DNA from: Lepidostoma basale
Lineage: Eukaryota; Arthropoda; Insecta; Trichoptera; Lepidostomatidae
NCBI GenBank assembly: GCA_022606425.2
Contig: JAHDVF020000577.1
Coordinates: 992,001 to 1,056,000 of the forward strand
Direction of reading: 5' to 3'
Length of the DNA: 64,000 bases
Shown: positions 1 through 12,221 of the stretch, piece after piece
Layout of the letters: each line of letters opens with the position of its first letter
How positions within the stretch are numbered: position 1 is the first letter of the stretch
Notes under the pieces: generated by a model
Databases searched by the model: none
What the model was told of the DNA's origin: nothing
Seen by the model: only the letters and a program-made list of their open reading frames with translations
Position numbers and translations under genes: made by a program

Positions 1-1252
1 GGAATGTGTGTTTTGGGGCCCCCGCCAGCCTCCCCCAGCGTGTCCACGTCCTTCACCTTTCCCAAATGCCCGGAGACGGAGGCGGTGCCGCTTGTGCTAG
101 TGTCCCTTGCGGGGCAGATTGCCTGGTGGGACATCTCGTATGTAATGGCCAACAAGCAGAACAAAAGGCGTAGCACGTCAGTATCTTCGTTCCACTTTCT
201 TTGATTATAAGTTTGATGAAAAATATTTTGTGTATTGGTGATTAATTTTTTTACGCATTTTTTTTTAGAGGGGGCAAAATTTTCCATCACATGACATCAC
301 CAAAATCACAATCCACTTCAGATATTTCATCATTTGCTGAGTCCAATTTAGCTACGGCAATACCTAGAGATGGCCTTAACCATAACAGTGTCTTTGGTTT
401 CCCGGATAAGCAATGGGAAAATCTTTGGAAAGGAAAAAGGTACAAATTTATAAATATTGTTTCACAAAATATATCAAATACAGAAAACCACACCGATCAA
501 TGAAAATGGAGAGATTAGGCTTTGAATGTATTAATCCTTTGGCTATGTTTATTTTTTTTCTTTAAAAAGTGAGAAATGCTAATATCTGTATTTTTTTATA
601 TACGGCGATGGCAGTGTGATTGTCACTGTCTTTGGTCTGGTGTAGAATATACGTGACAATAAAATGGAGATAGATTGGCTACCTATCACATGTCACGAGA
701 ATCAATATAATAGCTAAAAAATAATTTGTATGCAGTAATAGGGTTCAAACGACCTGTTGTATACAAGATACAGCGCAGACCATTTACTGGATGTGTGGTA
801 TCTCTTTCTCCATTGTTTGTTCGTACGAGCGAAATGCACTATTCATCATACAGAAATTATCTTAATTTGAACATTTATATTAAATATATATATGAGTCAT
901 CAGTCAACGATGATCATTGTTAGCATTTCCTAGTAGTTTTGTGAACAACTTTATATAGGTATCGCTGTTTAGCATTCTATGTTAATATGTTTCTTAAATT
1001 TGAATTTCTCATTATTTTAAAAACAGTTTCATTAGTTCTAGTTGTGATAATATTTCATTATTTTTTTCTAGGTGTAAAAAAAATGCAATCAATAAAGAAC
1101 TACTGGCATGCATCAAGCTGGTTGGAGAGAAAGCAGATTATCTGATGGTCAATGACAAGTTCTCCAAGTTTGTTACTATCGACCAGAGTGGTTCGCTGCA
1201 CATAATGAATGTTTTAGACAATAATACAGTCAGCAATGGCTCCTACACATGA
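1..1252 (+). CDS. 3' exons of an unidentified gene (partial at the window edge)
   Basis: Three exons that join in phase: 1-176 (open from the window edge), 269-439 and 1072-1252, ending in TGA at 1250. The 439 donor (AG|GTACAA) to the 1072 acceptor (TTTTTCTAG) is a clear phase-2 join. The 176 donor (AC|GTCAGT) is the only one I found that keeps frame with the 269 acceptor and is less certain. The first piece contains VSLAGQIAWWDIS and the last contains KFVTIDQSGSLHIMNV, both like strands of a WD-type beta-propeller, but I do not recognise the family. The middle exon is rich in Ser and Asn and looks like a loop. The last 140 or so residues are present and the N-terminus lies to the left of the window. 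Exon 1 is GC-rich (CCCCCGCC stretches) compared with the A+T-rich surroundings, as expected of coding DNA. Confidence 0.6.
603..725 (+). repeat. 5'-truncated tRNA-derived SINE (family 1) in an intron
   Basis: The stretch from GGCAGTGTGATTGTCACTGT to CACGAGAATCA matches the body of the full-length SINE at 24472-24735 almost base for base, including GTGACAATAAAATGG and CTACCTATCACATG. The tRNA-like head and the AATAAT tail are missing. It lies in the intron between the second and third exons of the first gene. Confidence 0.75.
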
Positions 1253-1702
1253 ACTGAGCAGGAATGGGTTGGAAGAAATGATTTTAGAAATTTTTATAAA
1301 ATTAAACTTTGTTTTCAACAGACTGCCAAAAACGGTGCTATATTTAGGAGTACCCCATTTAATAAGTAATGCGTAAGTTAAGAGTCATATTACAAATAAA
1401 AATGTAATTCTTATGTTACTTTTGACTTGAAATTGGACTGATACGAGCAATGATTAGAATGTAAGGTAACAGAATGCTTCCTTGAACAAACTGTTAGGAT
1501 AGATAGGCTCGGACACAACTCGACATGCTGGAGGTTGTGTGGGTGCCGAGAGCTAGGTTAGGTTACGATGATGTCAATTATCAACTAGACGAGTGCAACG
1601 TTGTCTAAATATTAGACAGTCAATTAAATAAAAACATACATCTTAAGTAGAAAGAAAAAAGATTTCACTTGATTTTCCCACATGTTGAAATAAACATATA
1701 TA
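1253..1702 (+). other. Probable 3' UTR and downstream flank of the first gene
   Basis: A+T-rich DNA after the stop codon, with AATAAA-type signals near 1397 and 1626. No coding potential seen. Confidence 0.4.
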
Positions 1703-2370
1703 CAGGGTAGGATCAAGTAGAGTAGTAGGACTGAATTTTTTTTTTATTGAACTAATCGGTACAAATCCTTAGTAGTCCTCGAAATAGCACTCTTGTGCTT
1801 CGACACAACGCGTATAACGCGATTCCCACTGCGCGTACGCCTTCTGGAACTCGCTTTCCGGAATCCCCTTCAGAGATGCCGTCACGGCTCCTTGGTCGTC
1901 TTCTACGGGGCTGTATCGGTTTTCCCTTAAGGTCCGCTTGAGCCGAGGAAAGAGGAAGAAGTCCGGCGGTGCCAGATCTGGACTGTAGGGGGCTGAGGCA
2001 ACATGGCAACCCTGTGCTTGGTCAGAAACTCCCTCACCAGCGGCGCGTTATCATGGTGGAGCTTCCAAGAATCGGCAATGTCTGGTCGCACGCGGAGGAC
2101 GCATTTTTACGCAACGTGTCAAGCACGTCCACGTAAAAAAATGTTAAATCCCGGGTTTGACGCAGAATTTGATGGCATAGCACTGCTCAAGATTTTTCTC
2201 CATCTTGGATCGCAACGACACTTCTTAACCAGAGGTTCATGTAAATCAACATGCTTACTCTCCGCTTGCCTGCAGGTAACTGGAAAAAATGCCACGCCCA
2301 GGTGGTCTGACCCCCTCCACCGCTCGGTTCGCGCTACAGAAATTCAGTCCTACTTCTTGATCCTACCATG
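1703..2370 (-). mobile_element. Internally deleted mariner element with TIRs and TA target duplication
   Basis: The ends CAGGGTAGGATCAAG (1703) and CTTGATCCTACCATG (ending 2370) are inverted copies of about 30 bp and are flanked by TA on both sides (1701-1702, 2371-2372), the target of Tc1/mariner transposases. On the minus strand the start of a transposase is readable (MEKNLEQCYAIKF). It is followed directly by the C-terminal catalytic region with HHDNAP, PYSPDLAPPDFFLFPRLK and ECYFEDY-stop. Most of the N-terminal and central transposase is gone. In addition, about five residues that normally follow HDNAP in mariner proteins are missing, so the last two catalytic Asp residues are only 29 apart instead of 34. 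The copy cannot make an active enzyme but keeps both ends. Confidence 0.85.
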
Positions 2371-3514
2371 TATATCTGAAATTCTTCAATAAATCATGTT
2401 TATTTCTATTGTAAAATTAATGTACTCTGCTTCGGTGACCAAAAAAACAAAATTTTAACTTTTTTAATAGAATTTTATTTCCTTGTGAAATTGCACAATG
2501 TGTGTACTTGATAGATTCTACTTATTTTCCTATACTATTTATTGAGATAGTAATTTTCATTAGTCAATTTGTTGCAAGTTTATTTTTATAATTAAACATA
2601 TATGTTTTTCATTTTCTGGTCCCAGCAAATCCCTTTATCTCTTTTCTTGAAGTTCTAACTCAAGATGGATTCTGTGTATGTGCGTATATACCATTATATT
2701 TTTTGCTATTAAACAGTATGCCAATATGTATTTAAAACATATCTTCAAATTAGAACAGAAATCTTCAAATCTTGATTTAGATCTCTTGATGTGCTATGGT
2801 GGATGTGAGGACACAAACATAAGTTACTTGAGTGTCGATAATTCAGAACCCTTCATCTTGGTTCTTAGATTAGGTCACAATCACTCTTACTATTATTTTT
2901 TTAACACGTGGAATAATTGTGTAGTCTTTTTTCTTAAAGAAATTAACCTTTTTGTTGGTAGGAATGTGTAATATTTACCATACAGGCAAATGTTAAGACA
3001 TCTTGGCTCTAAAGCTTGAAAGGAGAGCGCCCAGAGACAGTGTCCAAATTGCGCCCCTCTGTGATTTGTTAACTCGGGCACAAAGAAAATGATTCTTATT
3101 TTATCATTTACGTTGAAGTTTATATTCACATAGGAATTTTACCACAATCATCTTGTCCAGTAAAATAGCTTAAAATATTTTATGTCACTTCTCTTCAAAT
3201 GATAAGCATCCATTCTCATAAGGGTAAGAAATCATTTTTAATTTATGCAATAGATCGCTGTAATATAAATATATATTTTTAAATCATTGTGATTTCACAG
3301 TACTTTATTGCACTTTTCACATTTTCACAGAAATTGTATAGAAATCTTAAAAATTTTATTCCGAGGAAAGGGCATCTATAGTCCGAAACATGTTTGAAAA
3401 GTGTCGTAAAAAATAAGTTTTAACAGCCCAGGTAACTCCAGGTAACTTTCCGAGAAACATGCAAATAAAAAATCACATTTTTTATTAATTAAATTTAATT
3501 ATGTATTAATTTTA

Positions 3515-3750
3515 CTTTTAAAAATTACGAAACATCAAAAACTCAACAGCACACTTCGCCTGCCCCTTGTAAAACTATCATACTTGTGAAGACTTGTAAT
3601 CATGTGCTGTTGGCACACGCGTGTATCCCTAACGATTTGTACATTTTAGGTACATTACTTTTTCTCAAGCATGTACGTTATACGGGATTGCACAGAATGG
3701 TACAGTCAAAGTGTGCGTATCACATATGTTAATATGCATAGGGTGGTTAA
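3515..3750 (-). repeat. Fragment of the TTAA-ended repeat family also seen at 62290-63060
   Basis: Reads as the reverse complement of roughly 62465-62670. Shared landmarks are ACGAAACATC/GACGTTTCGTA, GCACACTTCGCCTGCCC, GGCACACGCGTGT and TACATTACTTTTTCTCAAG. It ends in GGGTGGTTAA at 3750, matching the TTAACCACCC end of the other copy. The opposite end is not clear here. Confidence 0.7.
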
Positions 3751-4024
3751 AAAAAATCAAATGTGAATCCACAACACAAAGTGATGGCAAATATAGAACA
3801 AAGATTACCATGATATAATTTTGCTCATTTTTTTTTAATGTTAAGTTGAAACATGACTGCCACTTTTGTTTTTTAAAACTGTTGAAAAATGTATTTAAGT
3901 CTTTTACATCGAAGATGCAATCTTAAATGCAAATAATAAAGAGATTGATATTGATTAAAAGTTGCTTTAGGAACCAGTGATTGTGGTGTCAAATATTCTA
4001 AATGGTTGAAGTGTAATAGAATTA

Positions 4025-4160
4025 GTTTTAAGGCGTTAACACCGTGGATTTCCGTAATGATGATTTTTTATTAATTAAAACTCTATTTTTTCCACTTTAG
4101 ATTATTTTTCTCAAATGTTTCGAAAGTTTTACACCTTCATCATCGGCAGAATGATATAAA
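4025..4160 (-). repeat. Degenerate Penelope-like (hammerhead-bearing) repeat fragment
   Basis: On the minus strand it contains GATGATGAAGGTG, an A-rich loop and TTTCGAAACATTTG, followed by a tail ending in CCACGGTGTTAACGCC. The same order (CTGANGA-like core, hairpin, GAAACATG, then a CAGTG/GTTAAC tail) is seen at 19735-19998 and, more decayed, near 28830-28930. The core is mutated, so it is a relic. Confidence 0.45.
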
Positions 4161-4755
4161 CTAGCTTATTCTATTGTTATACAAAAAGTGGAAAAAACGA
4201 TGATTTAATTCATAAAAATATCGTACAAAAATTGAGTTAGCTTATTATTTTGACATTAGATAAATATTAAGAAGCATTTGTGTATCAACCAAAAAAATAA
4301 TAATTACCCTTATCTATATAAAAGTATATGCATTTTATATTGTGTATTATACAGTTTTTATAATGTACAGTTTTTAAAATCTTTATAAATAATATATACA
4401 ATACTTAAGGTGTTATACTCAAATATACCTCTTACTCAAATAATAATATGTCTTAGATTTTGAACTGTTTGGATTGATGACTACTTTAATTATAAATTGA
4501 GATTAGTTTGATTTAATATTGGACTCTCCTGTAACCATTTTTATTAAATTATTTAGTAAATTTAATTTATTTTGCAAATGTACAATATGAAGAAATAAAA
4601 TATACAAATAAAAAAAATAATAATCTTGTGGGATGTGAATTAGTTTGAATTCTTATATATATTTTATTTCCGAGATTAACCCTTTGGTTGCTGGCACTTT
4701 TGGAAAAATAGCCGAAATTTTAGAGAAAATAATAACAAACACTTTTCTTTTACAT

Positions 4756-5110
4756 TTCTTCTTCTTTCAGTGCCGTGTCAGGTCCCCCCAATGTTGGCAA
4801 TCACTACAGCAAAGTCATCTCTGTCCTGCCCCACTTGGGACGGGTTCTTAACTCTTGTAATTCCTGTCCACTCTTTAACGTTTTGCAGCCAGGACAGCTA
4901 CCTTCTACCAACTCCCCGATGTTCCTCCACTTTACCCATTAATATCTGTCGAAGGAGGTGGTATTTTTCTCCCCTTAGCACATGACCCAAATATGAGACC
5001 TTTCTAATTTTCACACTCGACAACGGCTCTCTATTGTCTCTGGCTCTCTGTAGTACACGGTATACGGAGCATTCTGCGGTATATCCACATCTCAAACACC
5101 TCCAACTGGT
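4756..5110 (-). mobile_element. 3'-terminal fragment of a non-LTR retrotransposon (LINE family Y)
   Basis: The minus-strand translation SYLGHVLRGEKYHLLRQILM, GKVEEHRGVGRR is the C-terminal tail of the reverse-transcriptase ORF present at 48282-49466. The 3' end (CTTCTTCTTTCAGTGCCGTG on the plus strand) matches the tail of that copy (CACGGCACAAGAAGAAG). Only the last few hundred bases are present and they contain frameshifts. Confidence 0.75.
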
Positions 5111-5111
5111 T

Positions 5112-6673
5112 CATTAAAAATTTCATGAAATCTTTTAATTCCAAATATGCTTTTTTTATTAAAAATGTAGCATTGACTCACTTCCTCTAACTCTGTCTTA
5201 AATGTATATGATTCTTATATAAATCATGGCTTGGATCCGTCAGATTCGACGCTTCTCGCTGGTGTAGCGAAAGCCGATATATCCGATTTCGGCAACTGAA
5301 GGGTTAATGTTTTTTTTTATACTTTTGTAATTTTTATTGCAATATACAAATGCAATTTTGTTTACTATATCCATTGGGTTTGCTTAGATAACTTAATGAT
5401 ATGTTGTTTTACCGTTTCCCTTTAAATCCTCTTCTGAATTAAGCATAGTTTTAAATATTAGTGTTCGTATTTATATTACAAATGGTAATTTTTTTTAAAT
5501 TTAATTTTGTGATTGGTTCCCATAAGTAGGTTATTATAATTTTGAATCATTGGACGAGCTCATAAAGCCGTTGAAGATTGAGATTTTTTTCTATATAATG
5601 TTTTTTTTTTTCAATAGTATAATATTATCGTTGACATAATAGTATTTCCATTGTGAATATAGTAATTTCGATCAAATTGTGCAAACGTAATTATGAAATG
5701 TGCCCTTAATTGTGGGATGTTTTGTTTTAGTAAATATTTACAAATAGTTTTGTGTTTTTTTTGTACTTGGGAGCTACTTTGGATTAACATCGCATTGAAA
5801 ATGTATTTTAATAATAAATAATCAAAACTGCATTCTCAGTGATGTTTTAAATAATACATTTATAATGTAAAGTATTATTTCTTTTAGTAATTATTTTTGT
5901 TTTATGTGTTAGGCAAATATATTTAATCTATAAATTATTTCAAAGACCAGAGTAGCAGTGTTACCACGTCCATAGATGATTGGATATCCAATTGATGTAA
6001 CATTTTAATGTGACTGGTATTGCAAATGATTGTTTGACTGCGTATATATTAATAGGAAATTATTTGACCGAATCACATAGTTACCACTTTGCTAAATGTA
6101 CTGGAATATAATGTCGCTGCCTATCATCTCAGGATATGGCGTGATAGTTAACAGTAAAATAGTATTATTTTAATTTTTATGATTGCAATGTTATTTAATT
6201 TGTTCCTATTGCTGAAAATATTTGAGGCACACCAATAACGCTATACATTTCATTTCATAGTTAAACCTTTTTAGCTACACATTTTTAATATAAATGATGT
6301 ACACAAGATTTGTGTATGGTGGAATTTAAAGCTTTCTTATTTCTCTCAATAGAATGGTTGTATTCATTTTAGTTTAGTTCTTAGAAAAAGGAACAAATCA
6401 GTGTTACGTACACCATGACAGTTTAGCTATAAGGATAACATTTTATCTGCCATATTATCACAAGTATCCATCGATATAACTTTAGTTACACCTGCGAGAG
6501 CCGTAGTTTTCTTTTTACAAAAACGATGTTTCTCCAATTATTTTTAAGTGTGGCAATGGGATCCATGTGTCCTTTTTTATAAAAACTTTTATAATATAAG
6601 ATAAGATATTTAAATATGCTTTAAAACATTCTATACCTAACATATTTGTCAACTTTTACTTTGTATGTGCATA
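5112..6673. other. Intergenic A+T-rich DNA
   Basis: Simple A/T runs; no gene, RNA or repeat structure that I can support. Confidence 0.4.
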
Positions 6674-6675
6674 TA

Positions 6676-7082
6676 TGAGGGTATTATTTGCAAACCTGGC
6701 AAACTCCATCATTAGATGTTTTGAGTAAATCGCAAAAAACTGATACGCTAATAAAATGCGCTTTTTTACGATATTTATTTTTTTCATCTCAACCAGTTAG
6801 TATTTTAAAAGTAATCAGCCATGAAATAATCATCATTATGTTGATAATTAAAGTAAAATAATGAATTTCATTTTGGAGTTTGCCAGCTTTGCAACACTCA
6901 AGTGGAGGTTGCCATGTTTGCAACAAACCCTATATTTTAATAGCAAAATTCTTCAGAATGAAGCCGAATTTGAAACTGAAAATCAATAAAAATTGTGTGC
7001 AAATGTATTATGAATAAGACCCAATTCATATCTCACTTTTGATTGTTGGTGGAGTTTGCCGGGTTTGCAAATAATACCCTCA
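6676..7082. mobile_element. MITE copy 1 (about 407 bp, TIR TGAGGGTATTATTTGCAAAC)
   Basis: The two ends are inverted copies over about 32 bp: TGAGGGTATTATTTGCAAAC at 6676 and GTTTGCAAATAATACCCTCA (one mismatch) ending 7082. They are flanked by TA on both sides, as for Tc1/mariner-type insertions. Non-coding. A second copy of nearly identical sequence lies at 16675-17085. Confidence 0.85.
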
Positions 7083-7084
7083 TA

Positions 7085-8819
7085 TGTAAGTGCAGAAGTT
7101 AGCTGACATATTTGTGACGTCATTATATCGTCCATCGTAGTAAAACATGCGATAATTTTTTCTACTCTATTTATTTACGACATCCAAATTTTATATTAAT
7201 TTATTTTGTTTTTTATATTTTATGATATAATACCTCAAAAAGCATTTATAAAATACATTTGAGTTTTTACATACATACTTGTATATTATTTCATTTTCTT
7301 TTTAACAGGCTTTTTACATTTTAAATTTTAGAGTGTTTGATTATTTTTGTCATTTGAACAAGAGTTGTGATAAATTAATTGTGTATAGCTCCATGCATTA
7401 AAAAAATATTGCAACATTAGATAATGCCGTAAGTTTTTCGTGTATGTTTGTTTTTATGTATTAAAATTTATTTCAGCTAAAGTATGACTTTGTTTTTATA
7501 TTGCTAATTAAGCAGGCATGACCATACTGTACATTTTATATCTGATCAAAACAACTGTCGAAATTGATTTTTTCTTCAAAGTAATTTTAAACTAACAAAC
7601 CGTTGTATATTTTTGTACCCCACTTATTGTCTGTTTAAGTTAAACCTATTCTTCTTGTTCCTAAACTATTTTAAAACTCCCCGATGCATATCAATATTGT
7701 CTCATGTGGTTGCTGACTGATTTATTTAAACTTTTTTCTGGGCCAAACCAACTTGATTTTTAATAATTTTATTAAACTTTATTGATTTATTATTTGAACA
7801 GCTTTTGAAAAATATGTTATTTTCAAAAGTTATTCAAATATGAATCCACAATCCACAACGTGATTGCGAATATATAAAAAAAAATTATAATTTTTAAAAA
7901 TTCAGCAAAATTTTTTATTTTATTTTATAGCTGCAAATTGATTTTACTATATGAAAGTTTGTAGTTTATGTATGTATATGCATATATTCACACTTTTATA
8001 AGACATTCAAAATATGTTTTGTCATTACATATAAAGTGCTTAGCACTGTTTCAATATTATTTTTCTGATATGTATAACATTGTTAATTACATTATTATTT
8101 AAAATCCAAATTTTATTCTGCTCCATCAGCTTGGGTATAAATAGCAACACATTTGATTTTGGCTACATTCGATAATCCCTTAGTGAAGTGAAACATGTCA
8201 TTCTCGTGAAATAAAATTAAACTTCTAGAAAACAGAAGTTTTCATTTGTATTAATTACCAATTTTTATTATCGCAAATATATTTAAAGTTGTGAAATATC
8301 TATTATAAAGAAACATGTTAACAATAATCAAATAATAAAAATCAAGTGATTTTGGTCCAACTCTACCTATTATCTGATCTCCTGGCATTGTTTTATATTG
8401 TTGTTACACAAGTGTTTGGATGTCTTTTATGTTTGTATTAAAAACATTTTCAAGATGTATGCATACACGCATTAATTAGTTTTCAATACATTTATCGTAA
8501 ACCAATTGTGTATATATTTTGATAAAATCAAATTTTACTCGTATTATCAATTAATAAACGTTTTGAAAAAATATATAAGTTTATTTAATATTTAATATGT
8601 TTATTTTATAACCCAATCATATTTTCCCAATAAAAATCTTAAAAGAAAGGATCATTTATTGATGATGAAGATGATGTGACATTCATATCAAAATATTATA
8701 AAACACCGTTTTGTTGAATTATTATTTGATTTAACAAAATGAATAAGGTTTTTAAACAATAATGAATCCAAAAAAAACTTTAAGCTAGTCTTACTCCATT
8801 CGATATTTCAAAAATGTAG
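7085..8819. other. Intergenic A+T-rich DNA with a decayed Penelope-like fragment
   Basis: No gene seen. Around 8175-8250 the string GTGAAACATGTCATTC, followed by ATAAAATTAAACTTCTAGA and GTTTTCATTTGTATTAAT, matches repeats at 55205-55320 and (minus strand) 43100-43260. Confidence 0.45.
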
Positions 8820-10370
8820 AATTTGGTTTGCATCCCTGAATATTTCACGGGTAACCCTTTGGCTCAATCATTCCTTCGACACACATGCCCAGCCCATTGC
8901 CACTTCATCCTTGCAATGCGTATCCCTATGTCGGTGACCCTGGTGCGTATTCTAATCTCCACGTTGGGTATTGTAATGGTACATCATTACGATTTCTTCG
9001 GCCAATGTATTCGCCCCAATTCTCCCCAGTTAAGTACCTCTTCGAAATTTATTTCCAACTTCTCCTGTTTCCGCCCTGTGAGCCACCGCCGCCTTCCCAA
9101 TTGGTATCACTGCTTTTTCGGTACTCTATGCTTCGAGGCAGAAGCCCGCCACTTCCCTCCAGTCAGCCGTTGCGGGTAGGCCGCCATCTTGTGTTTTTTC
9201 GCCAGTGCCCAGTTACCACCACGATGTAGGAGAAACGTTAATCCGTTTGCATCCGGCTGGACCAGCAATGGTTCAGCCTTTCTCCCATCATATCAGGTAG
9301 AATACTAATAATAATATCCATATCGAAGACCGCACATTGGTTCCACATGTGCGTCATGTGTCCGCGTGTCTGCGATTGATTCCCTCCGCCACGGTCCGAG
9401 CCATCCCCTGCTCCCGAAATTGCCGCCCACGTGTTGTCGCACATCATGTCCCGACAACGTGGTTGACCTCACCAGCCAGCGGAACTGCGAGGACCACTTA
9501 TTCACGCCGCTTCAGACAGCACCAACAGGTTAGGGAACCTCGTGTCTGCCAGGTGACGCTCTACATATTGATTTGCTGACCCACCATCTTCTGGTCAGCG
9601 TCGCTGATAACGTCTACGGACGACGTCGCCGGTCGATGTCCTGACGAGCACGCCATCGAGGAATCACCTCAAACAGCCTCTTCATTCTTTCATCATGTGC
9701 CTTTTTTTTGTATTCGTAAGACATCCCTAGCCTCTGGATTATTGTTATAATGTTAACTAGATAATAAACCTTAATGTATCCCATGTAACTGTCTTTATAT
9801 TTACACCCGTCCCTGAATCGAATAATATACCGAAAAGAATCTCACGATTACCACCCTGAGGATTAAAACCATGCTCTCCGTGCTAACCGAGGAGGTACGT
9901 TTCAGTATATGGTCGCTAAGTGAGATACCCAACATGGATCTTTCCATGACCCGTTGTGCAACTTTAATTTTGTGCATTGCTTCTTTAGTTAACATCCACG
10001 TCTCGCATACATAGATAATCACAGGTAACACAAACTGTTCCAGCACTTTTGTTTTTAAATTCTGTGGCATGTCCGACTTGAAGATGTTGCCCAGCCTTCC
10101 GAATACTGACCAACCGAGCTGTATTCTATCAATTTCATTAACTTGACCCCCTCTTCCAAAAGCCAACAGATGAGCAAGGTACACATATGACCAAAATTGG
10201 GCCGAAGAAGTGTCGGGAGACAGCCTACCAGGTAGAGCAAAGATATTGTGTGGACAGCGGAAAGGGCCTGGAGAACACTGGCGAGAGAACGAGAGGGATG
10301 GCGTGGGGGTGGAGAGGCTCACGCCCAGCAGTGGATAGAGACAAACCGATGAAGATATCATTCTTTATAT
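8820..10370. mobile_element. Rearranged LINE: inverted 5' part, plus-strand 3' part, with a foreign insert
   Basis: Minus strand 10170 to about 9905 encodes an RT C-terminal region (IQLGWSVFGRLGNIF, LPVIIYVCETWMLTKEAMHK, MERSMLGISLSDHI). The reading breaks off and resumes at about 8985-8820 with VEIRIRTRVTDIGIRIARMK, WQWAGHV. About 0.9 kb of unrelated GC-richer DNA separates the two halves. Immediately to the right, on the plus strand, 10185-10350 encodes a LINE C-terminus (GEAHAQQWIETNR-stop). An inverted 5' segment followed by a 3' segment in the sense orientation is the layout produced by twin priming. Confidence 0.65.
8985..9900. mobile_element. Unclassified insertion inside the LINE at 8820-10370
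   Basis: This block interrupts a continuous LINE protein alignment (LSDHI before, PNVEIRIRT after, on the minus strand). It is GC-richer than its surroundings, several reading frames are open for 60-120 codons, and I recognise no domain. The two ends show only a weak inverted similarity (TGTAATGGTACATC against TGAAACGTACCTC), so neither the boundaries nor the class are firm. Confidence 0.35.
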
Positions 10371-10374
10371 AACA

Positions 10375-12221
10375 AACAATTCCTTAATGGTTCAATTCAT
10401 TGAATTATTTAATACTATTTTCACTTGCCAAATTGAGTCATTCTATTAAATATGTAATTAATCAATTTGAAAAATGTCTGAATAAATTGATTTAAATACT
10501 TACAATTAAGTAGGTTTGAATCGTGGTTCATTTCTATTCTACAAACATTAAAACTATCAATTTGAATAAAATTTTAATAAAACAAGCAAAGTGTACTCAT
10601 AAAAATATATTATTACATCAATTTATATTTAGTATTATTTATCATAAAACAAAAAAAAAATACAAATTGATCAAATGCAACATTCATAATAGTAAACAAA
10701 ACATTATGCACAGTTAAGTATCAATTAAAAAGTATGTATTTACAAGTCATTCTTTTATATTCATGGACACAATTTCACACAGAGTCCTGTAACAATAATT
10801 CAAATTGAAACAATGAAGTGAGACAAAGATGAATTTATTAAAATATGTCTATGAAACATTGGAATATTAAACATTCATAACCACAAGATATAGTTTTATG
10901 TTCAGAGTATTTCAATTTAACTCTTAAGGCATTCAAATATAAGTTGGTTATTAATTTTTCAATATAGGTATTTGTTGGCTGACGACTTTCGCTTTACGAC
11001 CAATAAATTGCAATCAGTAGTCGCACCCAAGTTGTCTATGTTAATATTATTATTTTATTATTTTTAATTCCTCAACCTGCAGAGAGGCTATTAATTTAAC
11101 ACGAAAATTAAGGTAAATGAACAGTACGAAGATGACTGGAAAAGTAGCGCATGCAGACAAAGAAGCAGATTGGAAGTTTGTTGAAAGTCTTGATGAAATT
11201 TGATGAAACAGAGTTATCCTGGAAACAAATGCCTGTGCACTAACATATACAAAGAAGCCAAAAGCATGACTGGATTAAAAACATTCAAGGATAGACTAAC
11301 TATGTTGCTTGGTGGAGACATTGCGGGTTTCAAATTCAAGCATTAAATAATGTAACTAATGCCCATTTACTTTTGTTAAATTTTTTTGGACAATTAGGAA
11401 AATCTAATACTGAGTACATCGTGAGATGGATGGACGAGAAGATGATTCCGGAGAGACCATTTAAATCGTAAGAACACTCATGGAATTGCATACACTGTTA
11501 AAAATGGGATACCCGTAGGCCATCCAAAAGATGAAGAGATCCGCATCCGGTCATCCGCATTTTAAGAGGAGGCAAATCCCGAGACAACAGATGACCCGAT
11601 CTAATTGAAGAAGAAAAGAGCATGGATGACAATGACCCTATTTAAAAACTGGTTTATTCATAAATTCACGAGGTGACAGAGAAACCCGGTGATACACTGG
11701 TTACAACCAAAAAGCATAGAAAACAGTTATATAATATCATCACGCACCATAATATATATGTTTAGGGAAATTCTTGCATAAGCTGACTCAAAACTTGTTT
11801 ACCGAAACTAATCGCAGTTGTAACCTATATCAGATTATTAATATTTCATATTAAAAAAGAATATAATTTTTTTTTTAAATAAACCACTAAGGGAGACGTT
11901 CTTTTCAAGATTCAATAAAATAATAGTAAGGAATATTTCTCGACGTGTATTAAAGTTGTCAATTCTTGTAGTTTACAAATATTAAAACATAAAAAAATTA
12001 TCACATTGTTGCATTTGATAAAAAAATATATATAACGTTAGTTTAAATACACATATTTTTATTTAAAACTGGTCTTTATAAAACTTATAGAAAAAGGTCA
12101 CAGAAAAGAATCTGTACAGCAGTCGCAACATTTGTCGAGTACATTCTGCCGGGCTGCCGGAGGCGGCGAAGCATTACCGTACGTCAAACACTGTCCTCTC
12201 TTCTTCGAGCTCCACTGGTAA
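10375..12221. other. Intergenic DNA, including the 3' flank of the Abraxas-like gene
   Basis: Very A+T-rich. The part next to 12221 should contain the 3' UTR of the minus-strand Abraxas gene. 11100-11640 is less A+T-rich and gives broken protein-like readings (for example YIVRWMDEKMIPERPFKS) that I cannot assign; it may be a decayed mobile element. Confidence 0.4.

Larger units (their letters stand above)
2371..4755. other. Intergenic A+T-rich DNA with two repeat fragments
   Basis: No supported gene. Two repeats stand out and are listed separately: 3515-3750 (reverse complement of part of the TTAA-ended element near 62.5 kb) and 4025-4160 (degenerate hammerhead-like repeat). Confidence 0.5.

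Noticed and set aside
2003..2392. 129-codon open frame on the plus strand
   Set aside because: It runs antisense to the mariner remnant and across its end; no protein features.
5220..5310. GC-richer patch (GGATCCGTCAGATTCGACGC)
   Set aside because: Too short and without motif or repeat partner in this window to call anything.
8823..9229. Two overlapping plus-strand frames of about 115 codons
   Set aside because: They cover LINE antisense and the unidentified insert; codon pattern and composition give no domain.
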